Assembly: GCA_017433825.1 (NCBI GenBank)
Contig: JAFRGL010000014.1
Coordinates: 1 to 40,687 of the forward strand
Reading direction: 5' to 3'
Source: Eubacterium sp.
GTDB lineage: Bacteria; Bacillota; Clostridia; Lachnospirales; Lachnospiraceae
DNA length: 40,687 nt
Of the stretch, positions 31,962 through 40,497 are shown piece by piece. A program made the position numbers and the translations under genes. Position 1 is the first letter of the stretch. Each line of letters begins with the position of its first letter. A model generated the notes under the pieces. That model was not told the DNA's origin. It saw nothing but the letters and a program-made list of their open reading frames with translations, and ran no database searches.

Positions 31962-32369
31962 ATGAAGCATTCACTTTTTCTGATTGTACTGCCATACGGG
32001 GAACATGAGCTGGAGTACTGCATCGATGACGCAGGCACACCTGTTTTGGTTGAGAAGTTTTACAAGATCATTCATCACGGGCCTTCATATTTTCTGGGTG
32101 ATGAACCAGGTCCGCTGGAGGAAGAAACCGAACGCAATATCACGTTTTCCGAACTGCGTAAAGCCGCAAGGAAAAAGAATGCAGAGCTGTTCTTCGATAT
32201 AAATGAAGAAAACTGGCAGGAGCTGGTTGAAAAGCATGAAAACCATCAATCCTTCCTGAGGCAGAAGGACATTCTGGACTGGCGTTTAAAGAGAGAAAAG
32301 ATATCCCGGGAGGAATATGATGAAAGACTTCATGAGCTCATCGAAAGAACGGGAGAGTACGAAGAATAA
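31962..32369 (+). CDS. Hypothetical protein with SHOCT-like end
   Basis: This 135-residue protein opens with a hydrophobic strand (LFLIVLPYGEHELEYCID). It ends with FLRQKDILDWRLKREKISREEYDERLHELIE, which resembles the short SHOCT helix pair (L...G.IT..EY...). No signal peptide is seen. GGAGGGAAAT precedes the start. It follows the toxin by 58 bases and could belong to the same element, but it is not part of known AbiE systems. Confidence 0.65.
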   Translation: MKHSLFLIVLPYGEHELEYCIDDAGTPVLVEKFYKIIHHGPSYFLGDEPGPLEEETERNITFSELRKAARKKNAELFFDINEENWQELVEKHENHQSFLRQKDILDWRLKREKISREEYDERLHELIERTGEYEE

Positions 32370-32389
32370 AAAGTCCCGGGTATAAAGAT

Positions 32390-32425
32390 GACCCCAAAAA
32401 CAGTCACACTGTTTTGGAGTCACCT
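32390..32425. terminator. Hairpin between convergent genes
   Basis: GACCCCAAAAACAG pairs with CTGTTTTGGAGTC apart from one bulged A and one mismatch. It lies between the 31962 gene and the convergent TIR gene and may end both transcripts. Confidence 0.55.
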
Positions 32426-32459
32426 TAACATTTGGGTATGTATTCTGAGAAATGACAGG

Positions 32460-34244
32460 TCAGTCAAGACCGCATGCTTTTCTTATACGCTTGTCGTAAT
32501 AATCTATCCTTTCCAGGTTGTATTTAACCCTGCTTCTGTAATACTCCATTCTTTCGGCACAGTAGGCAGGCCGGGACTCTTTTTCTCTTTCATATATTTT
32601 CAGACATTCTTTTTCAACCTTGTCCAAATTAAAAACATTTTGTTTCATTTCGATGAAACAATCATCCACGTTCATGCTTCTGTTATCCGGCAGGGGGTAA
32701 TGCTCTTCATTCAAAGCGTAGTAAAACAGTTTGCAGTATCTTTCTGCCTCCTTTTGTTCCATGCCATAATTTTTCATTATCAGGTTAACAGCGCCTGCCT
32801 GGTCATTATTGTCAAAACAGTCTGATATACCCTGCATTGTCAGCGGAACCGGTGAAAATGAAGAATTGGCCAGATCCTCCTTCTTTTTCTCTTCAAACAT
32901 CCTGTCTACCGCGGCCTTACCGTCTGCCAGTCCGGCACCGGTCTGTTCGCGGTAGTATTTAATGGCTTTTATCGGGCTGTCAGAAAAATGCTCAAGAATA
33001 TAGTTTTTCAATGCCTGATAGCTGCTTCCTGCAGCATTTCCGCTTCCGGAAGATACTGCCGTCTGGCCGGCAGGTTTCTGTTCCGTTTCAAAAATGGCAT
33101 CTACGGCATGTACCGCCGTGCGTAAATCCGCCCCGGTCTGTTCACGGTAATATTTTACGGCTTTTATCTTGGTATTGCTGTTGAAGTTTCTCCTGATGTA
33201 TTCTTCCACATTTCCGGAACCGGCCTGCAAAACAGCCGGATTCTGCGCAGGAATGCTGCCGGATACCCGGGAAGCCTGACTGCCGCCGGCCTGCAGTCCG
33301 GCAAGTTTCCGTTCCAGTTCCTTAATGTAATCTTCCCTGCTCTGCGCTTTGCTGCCGATCAGTTTCTCAATACCACGCAGCAAGTCCTGGACGGCTCCGA
33401 TTTTCCCCATATCCTGTGCCTGCAGGCGCCGGAATTCGGATGGCATATCGTAAGCGTCGATATCCCTGTAACAGGGGATAAGGAATTTCTGCGGGTCGTT
33501 CTGCATCAGCATCAGGTAACGGCTCCACTCGTTTTTAACCCAGACTGCATTGAAGTATTCATAATCGGTACCGAATACCAGCATGACCTTAGCCGAATTC
33601 AATGCCGCGAAAATATAAGGTTCATATTCCTGTCCCAGCTTGTCTTCAAGGCTGACGCGTGAGAAGAACACCCGGTATCCTTTCCGGGTAAGCGCGTCAT
33701 ATACATCCTGCGCGATTACACTGTCCAGTGTACGATTGCCGGAATCGTCTGTTTCCTTGTATGAGATGAAAATATCGTAAGGTTCTTCTTTTGCCGAAAC
33801 GCTTAAGATTCCTTCGCGAATCCGTTCGATTTCCTTCGCTTCTTCCCGGTACAGCCTTCGGGAATCCGGATCCGCATATTCCATGGCCATCTCAAAATCC
33901 CCGTCGGAAAGCACTTCCTTATAAGACAGTCTGTGGCAGGTGGGGATTTTTCTTCCCGTCCCGGGGTCATCTACATATTCAATGCCGTATCTGCACAGGA
34001 CAATACCCCAGTAGCCTTCGGCTTCCGACGGAAATTCGGAAACAATACTCTCATAAACAGCAGCCGCTTTGTCAAACTCATGGTTTGAAAACAGACGCTG
34101 TGCCCTGTTGAAAAGATTCGTCTTTTTTTCATTATCGTCGGCAGGTACTGTCTGCCGGGTGCCGCAGTATTCGCATTCTCCGATATTGCCGGCCGGCTCC
34201 ATCAAAAGGCTGCCGCCGCATCTTCTGCATTTAAAAACAGACAT
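32460..34244 (-). CDS. Zinc-ribbon / TIR protein with L7/L12-like repeats
   Basis: This 594-residue protein has an N-terminal zinc ribbon (C6, C9, C24, C27), a short TPR-like pair of helices (about 44-90), and a TIR domain (about 155-300) with YDIFISYKETDD, RKGYRVFFSRVSLED and E239 in WVKNEWSRYLML at the catalytic position. A linker follows, and then two repeats like the ribosomal L7/L12 C-terminal domain: KIKAVKYYREQTGADL (about 359-374) and PIKAIKYYREQTGAGL (about 424-439). The C-terminal 130 residues have no recognised fold. It lies 21 bases downstream of the SPFH gene. The TIR part may cleave NAD, and the ribbon and repeats suggest docking to a partner. Confidence 0.9.
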   Translation of the reverse strand: MSVFKCRRCGGSLLMEPAGNIGECEYCGTRQTVPADDNEKKTNLFNRAQRLFSNHEFDKAAAVYESIVSEFPSEAEGYWGIVLCRYGIEYVDDPGTGRKIPTCHRLSYKEVLSDGDFEMAMEYADPDSRRLYREEAKEIERIREGILSVSAKEEPYDIFISYKETDDSGNRTLDSVIAQDVYDALTRKGYRVFFSRVSLEDKLGQEYEPYIFAALNSAKVMLVFGTDYEYFNAVWVKNEWSRYLMLMQNDPQKFLIPCYRDIDAYDMPSEFRRLQAQDMGKIGAVQDLLRGIEKLIGSKAQSREDYIKELERKLAGLQAGGSQASRVSGSIPAQNPAVLQAGSGNVEEYIRRNFNSNTKIKAVKYYREQTGADLRTAVHAVDAIFETEQKPAGQTAVSSGSGNAAGSSYQALKNYILEHFSDSPIKAIKYYREQTGAGLADGKAAVDRMFEEKKKEDLANSSFSPVPLTMQGISDCFDNNDQAGAVNLIMKNYGMEQKEAERYCKLFYYALNEEHYPLPDNRSMNVDDCFIEMKQNVFNLDKVEKECLKIYEREKESRPAYCAERMEYYRSRVKYNLERIDYYDKRIRKACGLD

Positions 34245-34265
34245 TTTTCAGGATTCCTTTTACAA

Positions 34266-36026
34266 TCAGTCTTTCGGTGTTCCGCAGTCCGGACAGAATT
34301 TACTGGTAATGCCCGTCCTGCCGCATTGTCTGCAGGTCCAGCCGTTATCTTCCGAAGGCTTCGGAGAACCGCAGTCCGGACAGAATTTACTGGTAATGCC
34401 GGTCTTTCCGCAGTTTCTGCATGTCCATGAATCATGGTCCGGGCTTAAGACACCTTTTTCGGAGAGGCCGGAACCTTCAAATCCGATTTCCGCGAACCTT
34501 ACCCCCATCTTCATCAGTCCTTCCGGAAGAGCGGAATCAACGTTTACCCGGGAGCCTGCCTGGCCGATTCCTTCCGCATAGGCTTTCTGTACTTCGGCAT
34601 TTATAACGTCCTTCTGCGTGTAGCCTTTCAGGCGCATCTCTTCAGCCTCTATCTGGGCTGTCTGCAGCTTCCTTTCCATTTCAAGCTGCAGGCGGAGCCG
34701 TTCGGCTTCCGTTTCCGATTTTGCTTCCTCTACCTGGACCTTTCCCTTGTACAGAGTTCCGAGCACTTCGTTTTCGCCTTTTGCAGCCAGATAATCCGCC
34801 TTGGAACGCTCTATTTCCGCGGCCATTTGCTGGTTTTTTATTTCCACGGCCTTTTTCGCGTCCATGGCTGCCAGCGTCAGGTCTGTTTCATTGTCAATGA
34901 CCGCTTTTTTCAGATTAGACTGTCTGAGGCCTATAATCGTCTGCAGCGCGTCATACCCTAAGTCGCCTTTTTCCGGCAGCTCGATGCCGGCAATCATCAG
35001 TTCCGTTATTTCAATGCCGTAATCATCAAAATACGGTTTCAGTTCCGGCAGCACGGCTTTGGACAGGCGTGCCCGCGACAGGTCGATTTGTAAAATATCG
35101 ATGCTTTCATTCGTAATGGCGGACGCGATGCAGGACGGGGCCACGACCTGGATCACCTCACGGAAATAGTTCCGGATATGGCTGTTGCCGTTATCCATCA
35201 CGTCTTCCCTCTTTAAGCCGCCTGTGGTGCCGACCAGTTTCAGCACGAATTTCCTGGAATCGCTGATCCGGAAATTCAATACGCCGCGCACGCCGATGGA
35301 GAAAGGCGCGCCGGTTAAGGGATCAATAATGTTGACCCTGTCCGGGGTTCCCCATTTCACCGCCATCTGGCTGGCCATATTGACAAAGTAAACCTGGGAA
35401 TGAATGACGTCGTCCGAATCGGGCATCAGATACACATAGTCTTCAGCCGGTGGAAGCCCCTTGCTTTCCAGCGTATAGCGGCCGGCGGTAAACGGTGTCA
35501 GCGCCATACCGTTTACGAAGAAAATCACTTCCTGGGAATCCCGGACAACCATCTGGGATCCTTTGTTGAAATCCTCCACCGGGTGTTTCCACACCAGGGT
35601 ATCCGCGTCGCCTTCGAAAAGGATGCGGGAAGGCACGCCGGATTTCTGTATTTCCGCAAGCGCCTTACATGCCTGAACATCATTTACATGGTCGCAGACC
35701 GGGCAGGTGTATGTGGCCGCGTCTTTATCCGCCAGGAGGGTAATGCCGCATTCTTCACAGGTGAATTCCACCACTTTCGATATATCGTCCAGCGTATTGA
35801 TAGGCTCATGGCAGACCGGGCAGAGTGCTTTGTCTCCCTTTTTCTGGTCAAATACCACGGTGTTGCCGCAGTGACGGCAGACCCGGCTGGAAAGCCTGTC
35901 TGTTTTCACATCAATCGTATATCCGCAGGTACATTTCAGCTTTCTTGTTCCGAAAAGACCGAAAATACCTTTTCTTGCTTCCGCATATTTGCCGCAGTTC
36001 GGGCATTCCATTACAAACTTAGCCAT
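34266..36026 (-). CDS. SPFH-domain protein with multiple zinc ribbons (YdjI-like)
   Basis: The start is at 36026, directly after AAAGGAGCC. The upstream extension of the frame lacks a site. The 586-residue protein has six CxxC-type knuckles in the first 115 residues (pairs C8/C11, C32/C34, C50/C53, C69/C72, C90/C93, C108/C111). It then has a YdjI-type SPFH domain (VWKHPVEDFNKGSQMVVRDSQ, about 140 to 380), a long charged helix (about 400-500) and two tandem zinc ribbons at the end. SPFH proteins form large membrane-bound rings or cages. YdjI works with PspA-type envelope-stress proteins in Bacillus. Here the gene heads an operon with the TIR gene. Confidence 0.9.
   Translation of the reverse strand: MAKFVMECPNCGKYAEARKGIFGLFGTRKLKCTCGYTIDVKTDRLSSRVCRHCGNTVVFDQKKGDKALCPVCHEPINTLDDISKVVEFTCEECGITLLADKDAATYTCPVCDHVNDVQACKALAEIQKSGVPSRILFEGDADTLVWKHPVEDFNKGSQMVVRDSQEVIFFVNGMALTPFTAGRYTLESKGLPPAEDYVYLMPDSDDVIHSQVYFVNMASQMAVKWGTPDRVNIIDPLTGAPFSIGVRGVLNFRISDSRKFVLKLVGTTGGLKREDVMDNGNSHIRNYFREVIQVVAPSCIASAITNESIDILQIDLSRARLSKAVLPELKPYFDDYGIEITELMIAGIELPEKGDLGYDALQTIIGLRQSNLKKAVIDNETDLTLAAMDAKKAVEIKNQQMAAEIERSKADYLAAKGENEVLGTLYKGKVQVEEAKSETEAERLRLQLEMERKLQTAQIEAEEMRLKGYTQKDVINAEVQKAYAEGIGQAGSRVNVDSALPEGLMKMGVRFAEIGFEGSGLSEKGVLSPDHDSWTCRNCGKTGITSKFCPDCGSPKPSEDNGWTCRQCGRTGITSKFCPDCGTPKD
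34282..34400. repeat. Exact 32-base direct repeat inside the SPFH gene
   Basis: Bases 34282-34313 and 34369-34400 are identical and 87 bases (29 codons) apart. They encode the GITSKFCPDCG core of the two C-terminal zinc ribbons, so this is a recent in-frame duplication or gene conversion. Confidence 0.9.
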
Positions 36027-36116
36027 GTCAAGGCTCCTTTCGTGTTCCGGTTGTTTATTATGCTGATAGATCAGTGAAAAGTTTACCGTAAAGCCGGAAA
36101 AAAGACAAGGTTTACT

Positions 36117-36149
36117 TTCCCGGGAGTGATTGTTACAATGACCTGGGAA
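36117..36149. promoter_or_regulatory. Imperfect dyad in the SPFH / P-ATPase divergent region
   Basis: TTCCCGGG (36117-36124) and CCTGGGAA (36142-36149) are near-complementary, around a central TTGTTACAA palindrome. It lies in the 236-base gap between the two divergent genes and could be an operator. No clear -35/-10 pair was found. Confidence 0.35.
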
Positions 36150-36262
36150 TAAGGAATTACAGACTGAAGCAGTTGGCGCTTTTGGGTCAAAGCCGTCCTT
36201 CTTTGTCCTAAAAAGGATGACATTTAAAGGCGCATCCTTCTGCCCGGAGAGAAAGGAGACAC

Positions 36263-38893
36263 ATGGAACATCAGGGATTAACAACAGAAGAAGTATTAGA
36301 AAGGGCTAAGGACGGGAAAAACATACTTACACAGGGAAAGAAAAAGAGCCTTTTTTCCATTATTCTGGGACAGTTTGCTTCTCCTTTACTGCTTTTGCTG
36401 ATTGCCGCCGCAGTCATTTCCATCGCAACAGGCGAGCTGGTTGACGGCATCATCATTATCGTGGTTGTGCTTGCGAACGTCATCATCGGTACCGTACAGG
36501 AAGTATCCGCGGAAAAATCCGTGGAAGCCCTCAAGCAGATCAATGCCTCCACAGCGGTGGTTATAAGGGATGGCGAACAGAAGGAAATACCGGCTGCAGA
36601 CCTGGTTGTGGGCGATTACGTCATCCTGGAAGCCGGACGGGTTGTACCGGCAGACCTTGCGCTTACCGCGACCAGTTCCCTTAAAGTGAACGAGTCGGCC
36701 CTTACGGGCGAAAGCGTTGCGGTGGAGAAGGACTGCAATGAAAAAAGCGATGAAAAGACACCGCTCGGGGATCGGAAGGACAAGGCGTTTATGTCTTCCC
36801 TGGTGGAATACGGCAGGGGAGAGGGCATCGTGGAAAAAATAGGCGATGCCACCGAAATCGGCAAGATTTCCGGCATGCTCCATAAGATCACCAAGAAAGA
36901 CACCCCCCTGCAGAAAAACCTGAACAGTATTTCCCTGGTGCTGGGCATCGCAGGCGTGGTTTTATGCGTCCTGATGTTTGCCTGCCAGTTCTTTATGTAT
37001 AAAACGGCGGTTATAGAAGCCTTGATGATCTCCATCGCGTTTGCGGTGGCGGTCATCCCCGAAGGCCTTGCCACGGTCGTAACCTTGGTGCTTTCCGCCG
37101 GCATCCAGAAAATGAGCAAAAGAAACGCCATCGTAAAGCAGCTCCACGCGGTGGAAACCCTTGGCGCTGTCAACGTCATCTGCTCTGACAAGACGGGAAC
37201 ACTGACCCAGAACAAAATGACGGTTGTACGGTGGTACATGAACGGCCGGGAGTGGGAACCTGCGGAAATCAAGCCTGAAAATCCTGTGTTTCAAACGATG
37301 CTGGAAGGCTTCTTAGCCTGCAATGATGCCAAATATTCCGAAGAAACAGGGCAGGAGATAGGCGACCCCACGGAGACCGCATTTGTCAAATATGCGAAGG
37401 ACAACGGGCTCGGCTATGACGATATCATGTCCGGTATCTCCCGTTTTGATGAGATTCCCTTTGATTCCGACAGGAAGATGATGACGACTTTAAGCCACGT
37501 GGATTCGGGCGGATACGTCATGAACCTTTCCTACACGAAAGGCGCGATTGATTCCGTCATCGTGCGCTGCGGCCGCATCCTGGATGAACATGGCATACGA
37601 AGCATTACCAATGAGGACGTGCTCCTTGCCACGAAATCCGCGGAAAAGATGAGTTCGGAAGCCCTGCGCGTACTGGCCCTGGCATACCGGGAAGGCGATG
37701 AGAAGCCCAAAGAAGAGGATATGATATTTGTCGGCCTTGCCGCCATGATAGACCCGCCCAAGCCCGGCGTAAAGGAAACGGTCGACGAATGCCACCAGGC
37801 AGGCATCGACGTCGCCATGATTACGGGCGACCACAAGATTACAGCCTTTGCCATCGCAAAGGAGCTTGATATAGCCACGGATATTTCCCAGAGCATTTCC
37901 GGCGCGGAAATTGACGCGATGGACCCGGAGGAATTCCGCAAAAACGTGCTGAACTACCGTGTGTTTGCCCGGGTATCGCCCGAAAACAAGGTGCAGATAG
38001 TCCAGGCCTTCCAGTCCCACGGGAAAATCTGTTCCATGACGGGCGACGGCGTAAACGACGCGCCTTCCTTAAAGGCGGCGGACATCGGCGTGGCGATGGG
38101 CATCGGGGGAACCGAAGTGGCCAAAGACGCCGCGGAGATGATCCTTGTGGACGACAATTTCATTACGATTAAAAATGCGGTAATGGAAGGCAGGAATCTG
38201 TTCAACAACATCACGAAATCCGTTGTGTACCTTCTCCGGTCCAATTTCGGTGAAGTGGTGCTGATGGCATCCGCCATCTTTGCGGGCTTTGCCTCACCCC
38301 TTTCCACCATACAGATACTGTGGGTGAACCTGCTTACGGATACGGCGCCTTCCCTTGCTTTGGGCATGGACGTGGGCTCGGATGCCGTCATGAACGAAAG
38401 GCCAAGGAACGTCAAGGCCGGAATCCTTTCCAGAAGCGATTACTTAAGCATTGTCATCCAGGGCCTGATAAGCGGCGCGGTCGCGCTTCTGGCATTCCTC
38501 CTTCCCGTGATAGCACGTTACGGCACGGGGGACATCCTGGGGGCTTTAAGAGGAAACGCAGAGCTTATAAGGCTTTGCAGGACCTACTGCTTCAGTACCC
38601 TTGCGATTAACGAAATGCTCATGGCCTATGTATGTAAAACCAGGGGAAGCCTGGCGTTTGCCACGAAGGAGTCCTGGAACAATAAAGTGCTGAACATCAT
38701 CACGGTAATCGGTATTGCGCTGCAGATTGCTGTGCTGGCCGTTCAGCCGCTGCGGTCCCTCCTCAAACTGTCTGCGGTTACATTCGGCGATGTGGTGCAG
38801 ATGTTTGTGATTGCAATCTTAGGCGTTTTGGTAAATGCGGCCATAACGCTTGCCAAGGAGAGGCTTGATATCAAGAGAGAAAGGAACCTGTAA
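36263..38893 (+). CDS. Calcium-type P-type ATPase
   Basis: This 876-residue membrane pump of the P2A/P2B class is complete. It has the actuator TGES loop (NESALTGESV), the M4 site PEGLATVVTLVLSAG, the phosphorylation motif DKTGTLTQNKM with D309, the nucleotide-binding KGA (SYTKGAIDSV), the hinge TGDGVNDAPSLKAADIGVAMG, and the M5-M6 residues NLLTDTAPSLALGMD with an N..D pair for calcium. It exports Ca(II) from the cytoplasm, or possibly a related cation. AAAGGAG precedes the start. The divergent neighbour is the SPFH gene, and the next gene follows after 5 bases. Confidence 0.93.
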   Translation: MEHQGLTTEEVLERAKDGKNILTQGKKKSLFSIILGQFASPLLLLLIAAAVISIATGELVDGIIIIVVVLANVIIGTVQEVSAEKSVEALKQINASTAVVIRDGEQKEIPAADLVVGDYVILEAGRVVPADLALTATSSLKVNESALTGESVAVEKDCNEKSDEKTPLGDRKDKAFMSSLVEYGRGEGIVEKIGDATEIGKISGMLHKITKKDTPLQKNLNSISLVLGIAGVVLCVLMFACQFFMYKTAVIEALMISIAFAVAVIPEGLATVVTLVLSAGIQKMSKRNAIVKQLHAVETLGAVNVICSDKTGTLTQNKMTVVRWYMNGREWEPAEIKPENPVFQTMLEGFLACNDAKYSEETGQEIGDPTETAFVKYAKDNGLGYDDIMSGISRFDEIPFDSDRKMMTTLSHVDSGGYVMNLSYTKGAIDSVIVRCGRILDEHGIRSITNEDVLLATKSAEKMSSEALRVLALAYREGDEKPKEEDMIFVGLAAMIDPPKPGVKETVDECHQAGIDVAMITGDHKITAFAIAKELDIATDISQSISGAEIDAMDPEEFRKNVLNYRVFARVSPENKVQIVQAFQSHGKICSMTGDGVNDAPSLKAADIGVAMGIGGTEVAKDAAEMILVDDNFITIKNAVMEGRNLFNNITKSVVYLLRSNFGEVVLMASAIFAGFASPLSTIQILWVNLLTDTAPSLALGMDVGSDAVMNERPRNVKAGILSRSDYLSIVIQGLISGAVALLAFLLPVIARYGTGDILGALRGNAELIRLCRTYCFSTLAINEMLMAYVCKTRGSLAFATKESWNNKVLNIITVIGIALQIAVLAVQPLRSLLKLSAVTFGDVVQMFVIAILGVLVNAAITLAKERLDIKRERNL

Positions 38894-38898
38894 CAGAA

Positions 38899-39894
38899 AT
38901 GAATAAAAAGCCTTATATGAACCGTAAAGCAGTTAAGTACCTGGCATTTTTTGCCGCCGTTTTGGGTTTAATGTGCCTTCTGGCAGGCTGTTCAAAAAAC
39001 ACGGAAGGTGATGCCTCCGGTCCGGCTGCGGACCCGGCTTATGTTTCGGAAGTGTTTCCCCTGGAACGGGAGGGGACGGCGCTGCACCTGGAATGCATGA
39101 AAACGGAAGGCGCGGAACCGGAAAAAAACATCCTTCTGATTCACGGGGTGACATATTCATCCCATGAATTTGATATCAATTACGAGGACTACAGCATAAC
39201 GCGCAGACTTGCAAGGGAGGGGTACCGTGTCTGGAGGCTGGATATCGCGGGATTCGGGCTGTCTGAAGAGGTGGAAGACGGGTTCCTTCCGGATTCGGAT
39301 TATGCCGCGGAAGATATAGCTGCCGCGGTTGACCTCATTGTCTCTGAAACCGGGCAGGAAAGGATAGATATCCTGGGCTGGAGCTGGGGTTCGGTGACGG
39401 TAAGCCGCTATGCCGTATCCCACCCCGAACATGTGAACAAACTCGTGCTGTACGGCCCGATTCTTTGCGGGATCGGGGAATACGAGGTGGAGGAACCGTT
39501 CCACCATAACACCTGGGAGCATGCGGCGGACGATTTCCAGTGTACAGACGACGGCTCATTTGACTGTTCCGTCACAGACCCGGTCCTTATAGAGATGTGG
39601 TGCTCAAGCTGCTGGCACTATGATAAGGAGTCAAGCCCGAACGGAGGCCGGAAGGATGTCTGCGTATCAGAAGAGGAGAAACTGATAGACCTTAAAGGCA
39701 TTACAATGCCCACACTTCTCATCTGCGGCAGCAAAGACCCGTACCTTAATTACGACCTCGTAAATGCAGCTTTAAAGGACCTTCCGGAAGGTTCGGTGCT
39801 GGAGATGATAGAAGGAGGGTCCCACGTCGTTATGGTGGAAAAGCCCTTCTATCACGATTTCCAGGACAGGCTTATGAGTTTTCTGGAAAACTGA
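38899..39894 (+). CDS. Lipoprotein alpha/beta hydrolase
   Basis: This 331-residue protein has a signal peptide ending in the lipobox LAGC with lipid-modified C31. The mature protein has an alpha/beta hydrolase core: LLIHGVTYSS (79-88), RLDIAGFGLS (113-122), the nucleophile elbow GWSWGS with S162, the acid D280 (CGSKDPYL) and H309 (EGGSHVVM). It should act at the outer face of the membrane on an ester or peptide. It starts 5 bases after the ATPase gene, so it is probably cotranscribed, although no functional link is evident. Confidence 0.92.
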   Translation: MNKKPYMNRKAVKYLAFFAAVLGLMCLLAGCSKNTEGDASGPAADPAYVSEVFPLEREGTALHLECMKTEGAEPEKNILLIHGVTYSSHEFDINYEDYSITRRLAREGYRVWRLDIAGFGLSEEVEDGFLPDSDYAAEDIAAAVDLIVSETGQERIDILGWSWGSVTVSRYAVSHPEHVNKLVLYGPILCGIGEYEVEEPFHHNTWEHAADDFQCTDDGSFDCSVTDPVLIEMWCSSCWHYDKESSPNGGRKDVCVSEEEKLIDLKGITMPTLLICGSKDPYLNYDLVNAALKDLPEGSVLEMIEGGSHVVMVEKPFYHDFQDRLMSFLEN

Positions 39895-39944
39895 CATATC
39901 CATTACCGAATTTTGGGAACAGCGGATAAATGGAAAGAAGAGCA

Positions 39945-40439
39945 ATGAGAACGATTGAAATAAGAAAGGTTAGTATTGCCGTGCTGAATGATGAAATCAT
40001 TGAAAAAGGCCGTGAAGCCTTTAAGCAGACAGGCGCTTCCCGTTATAAGATTGCGGACAGAAACGACTGGAAAAGGCTGGATATGCCGAAACAGCATGAT
40101 ACCTTTGTGTTTAAAAGGCCGTTTTCGGAAAAACAGATGGACTTGCTTCGCCGCGGCAATATCCCGCAGGAGATGGAAGACAAATGGTTCTGGTTCATGG
40201 AGGGCGATACACTTTACGCGCACCGCAGCTGGACCGGGTACTGCATTTACCGCATCGATCTCAAACCGGATAATAACCATGTCGTAACGGTGAACCGGAA
40301 TCCCGAACAATACAAGTGTACCAGTACTGACGAAGATATAAAACAGCTGAACAGCCTTTTTAACTGGTGGACGCAGGAATCCTATGATTATTACAACGAG
40401 TGGCTTTCGGAGACCGTCGATACGCTGAAAAAAACGTAA
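39945..40439 (+). CDS. Protein resembling a C-terminal domain of macrodomain proteins
   Basis: I choose ATG 39945, since GGAAAGAAGAG fits it better than the ATG 39930. The 164-residue protein contains TFVFKRPFSEKQMDLL, GNIPQEMEDKWFWFMEGDTLYAHRSWTG and YRIDLK, and a closing NSLFNWW. From memory, this block occurs at the C terminus of some Firmicutes macrodomain (ADP-ribose-binding) proteins and also alone. Here no macrodomain is attached. The link is recall, not shown by sequence, and the function is unknown. A terminator follows. Confidence 0.6.
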   Translation: MRTIEIRKVSIAVLNDEIIEKGREAFKQTGASRYKIADRNDWKRLDMPKQHDTFVFKRPFSEKQMDLLRRGNIPQEMEDKWFWFMEGDTLYAHRSWTGYCIYRIDLKPDNNHVVTVNRNPEQYKCTSTDEDIKQLNSLFNWWTQESYDYYNEWLSETVDTLKKT

Positions 40440-40453
40440 ACAACCGGCAATAT

Positions 40454-40497
40454 GCCTCCTTCTGCTCACAATGGAGAGCAGGGGGAGGCTTTTTTTA
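40454..40497 (+). terminator. Rho-independent terminator
   Basis: GCCTCCTTCTGCTC pairs with GAGCAGGGGGAGGC (wobble pairs in the middle) and is followed by eight Ts. It ends the ATPase transcript. Confidence 0.88.

Noticed and set aside
35400-36077. 225-codon plus-strand frame
   Set aside because: It is antisense to the SPFH gene, whose zinc knuckles and SPFH motifs are clear.
36616-37272. 218-codon minus-strand frame, and others inside the P-ATPase gene
   Set aside because: They are shadows of the ATPase reading frame.
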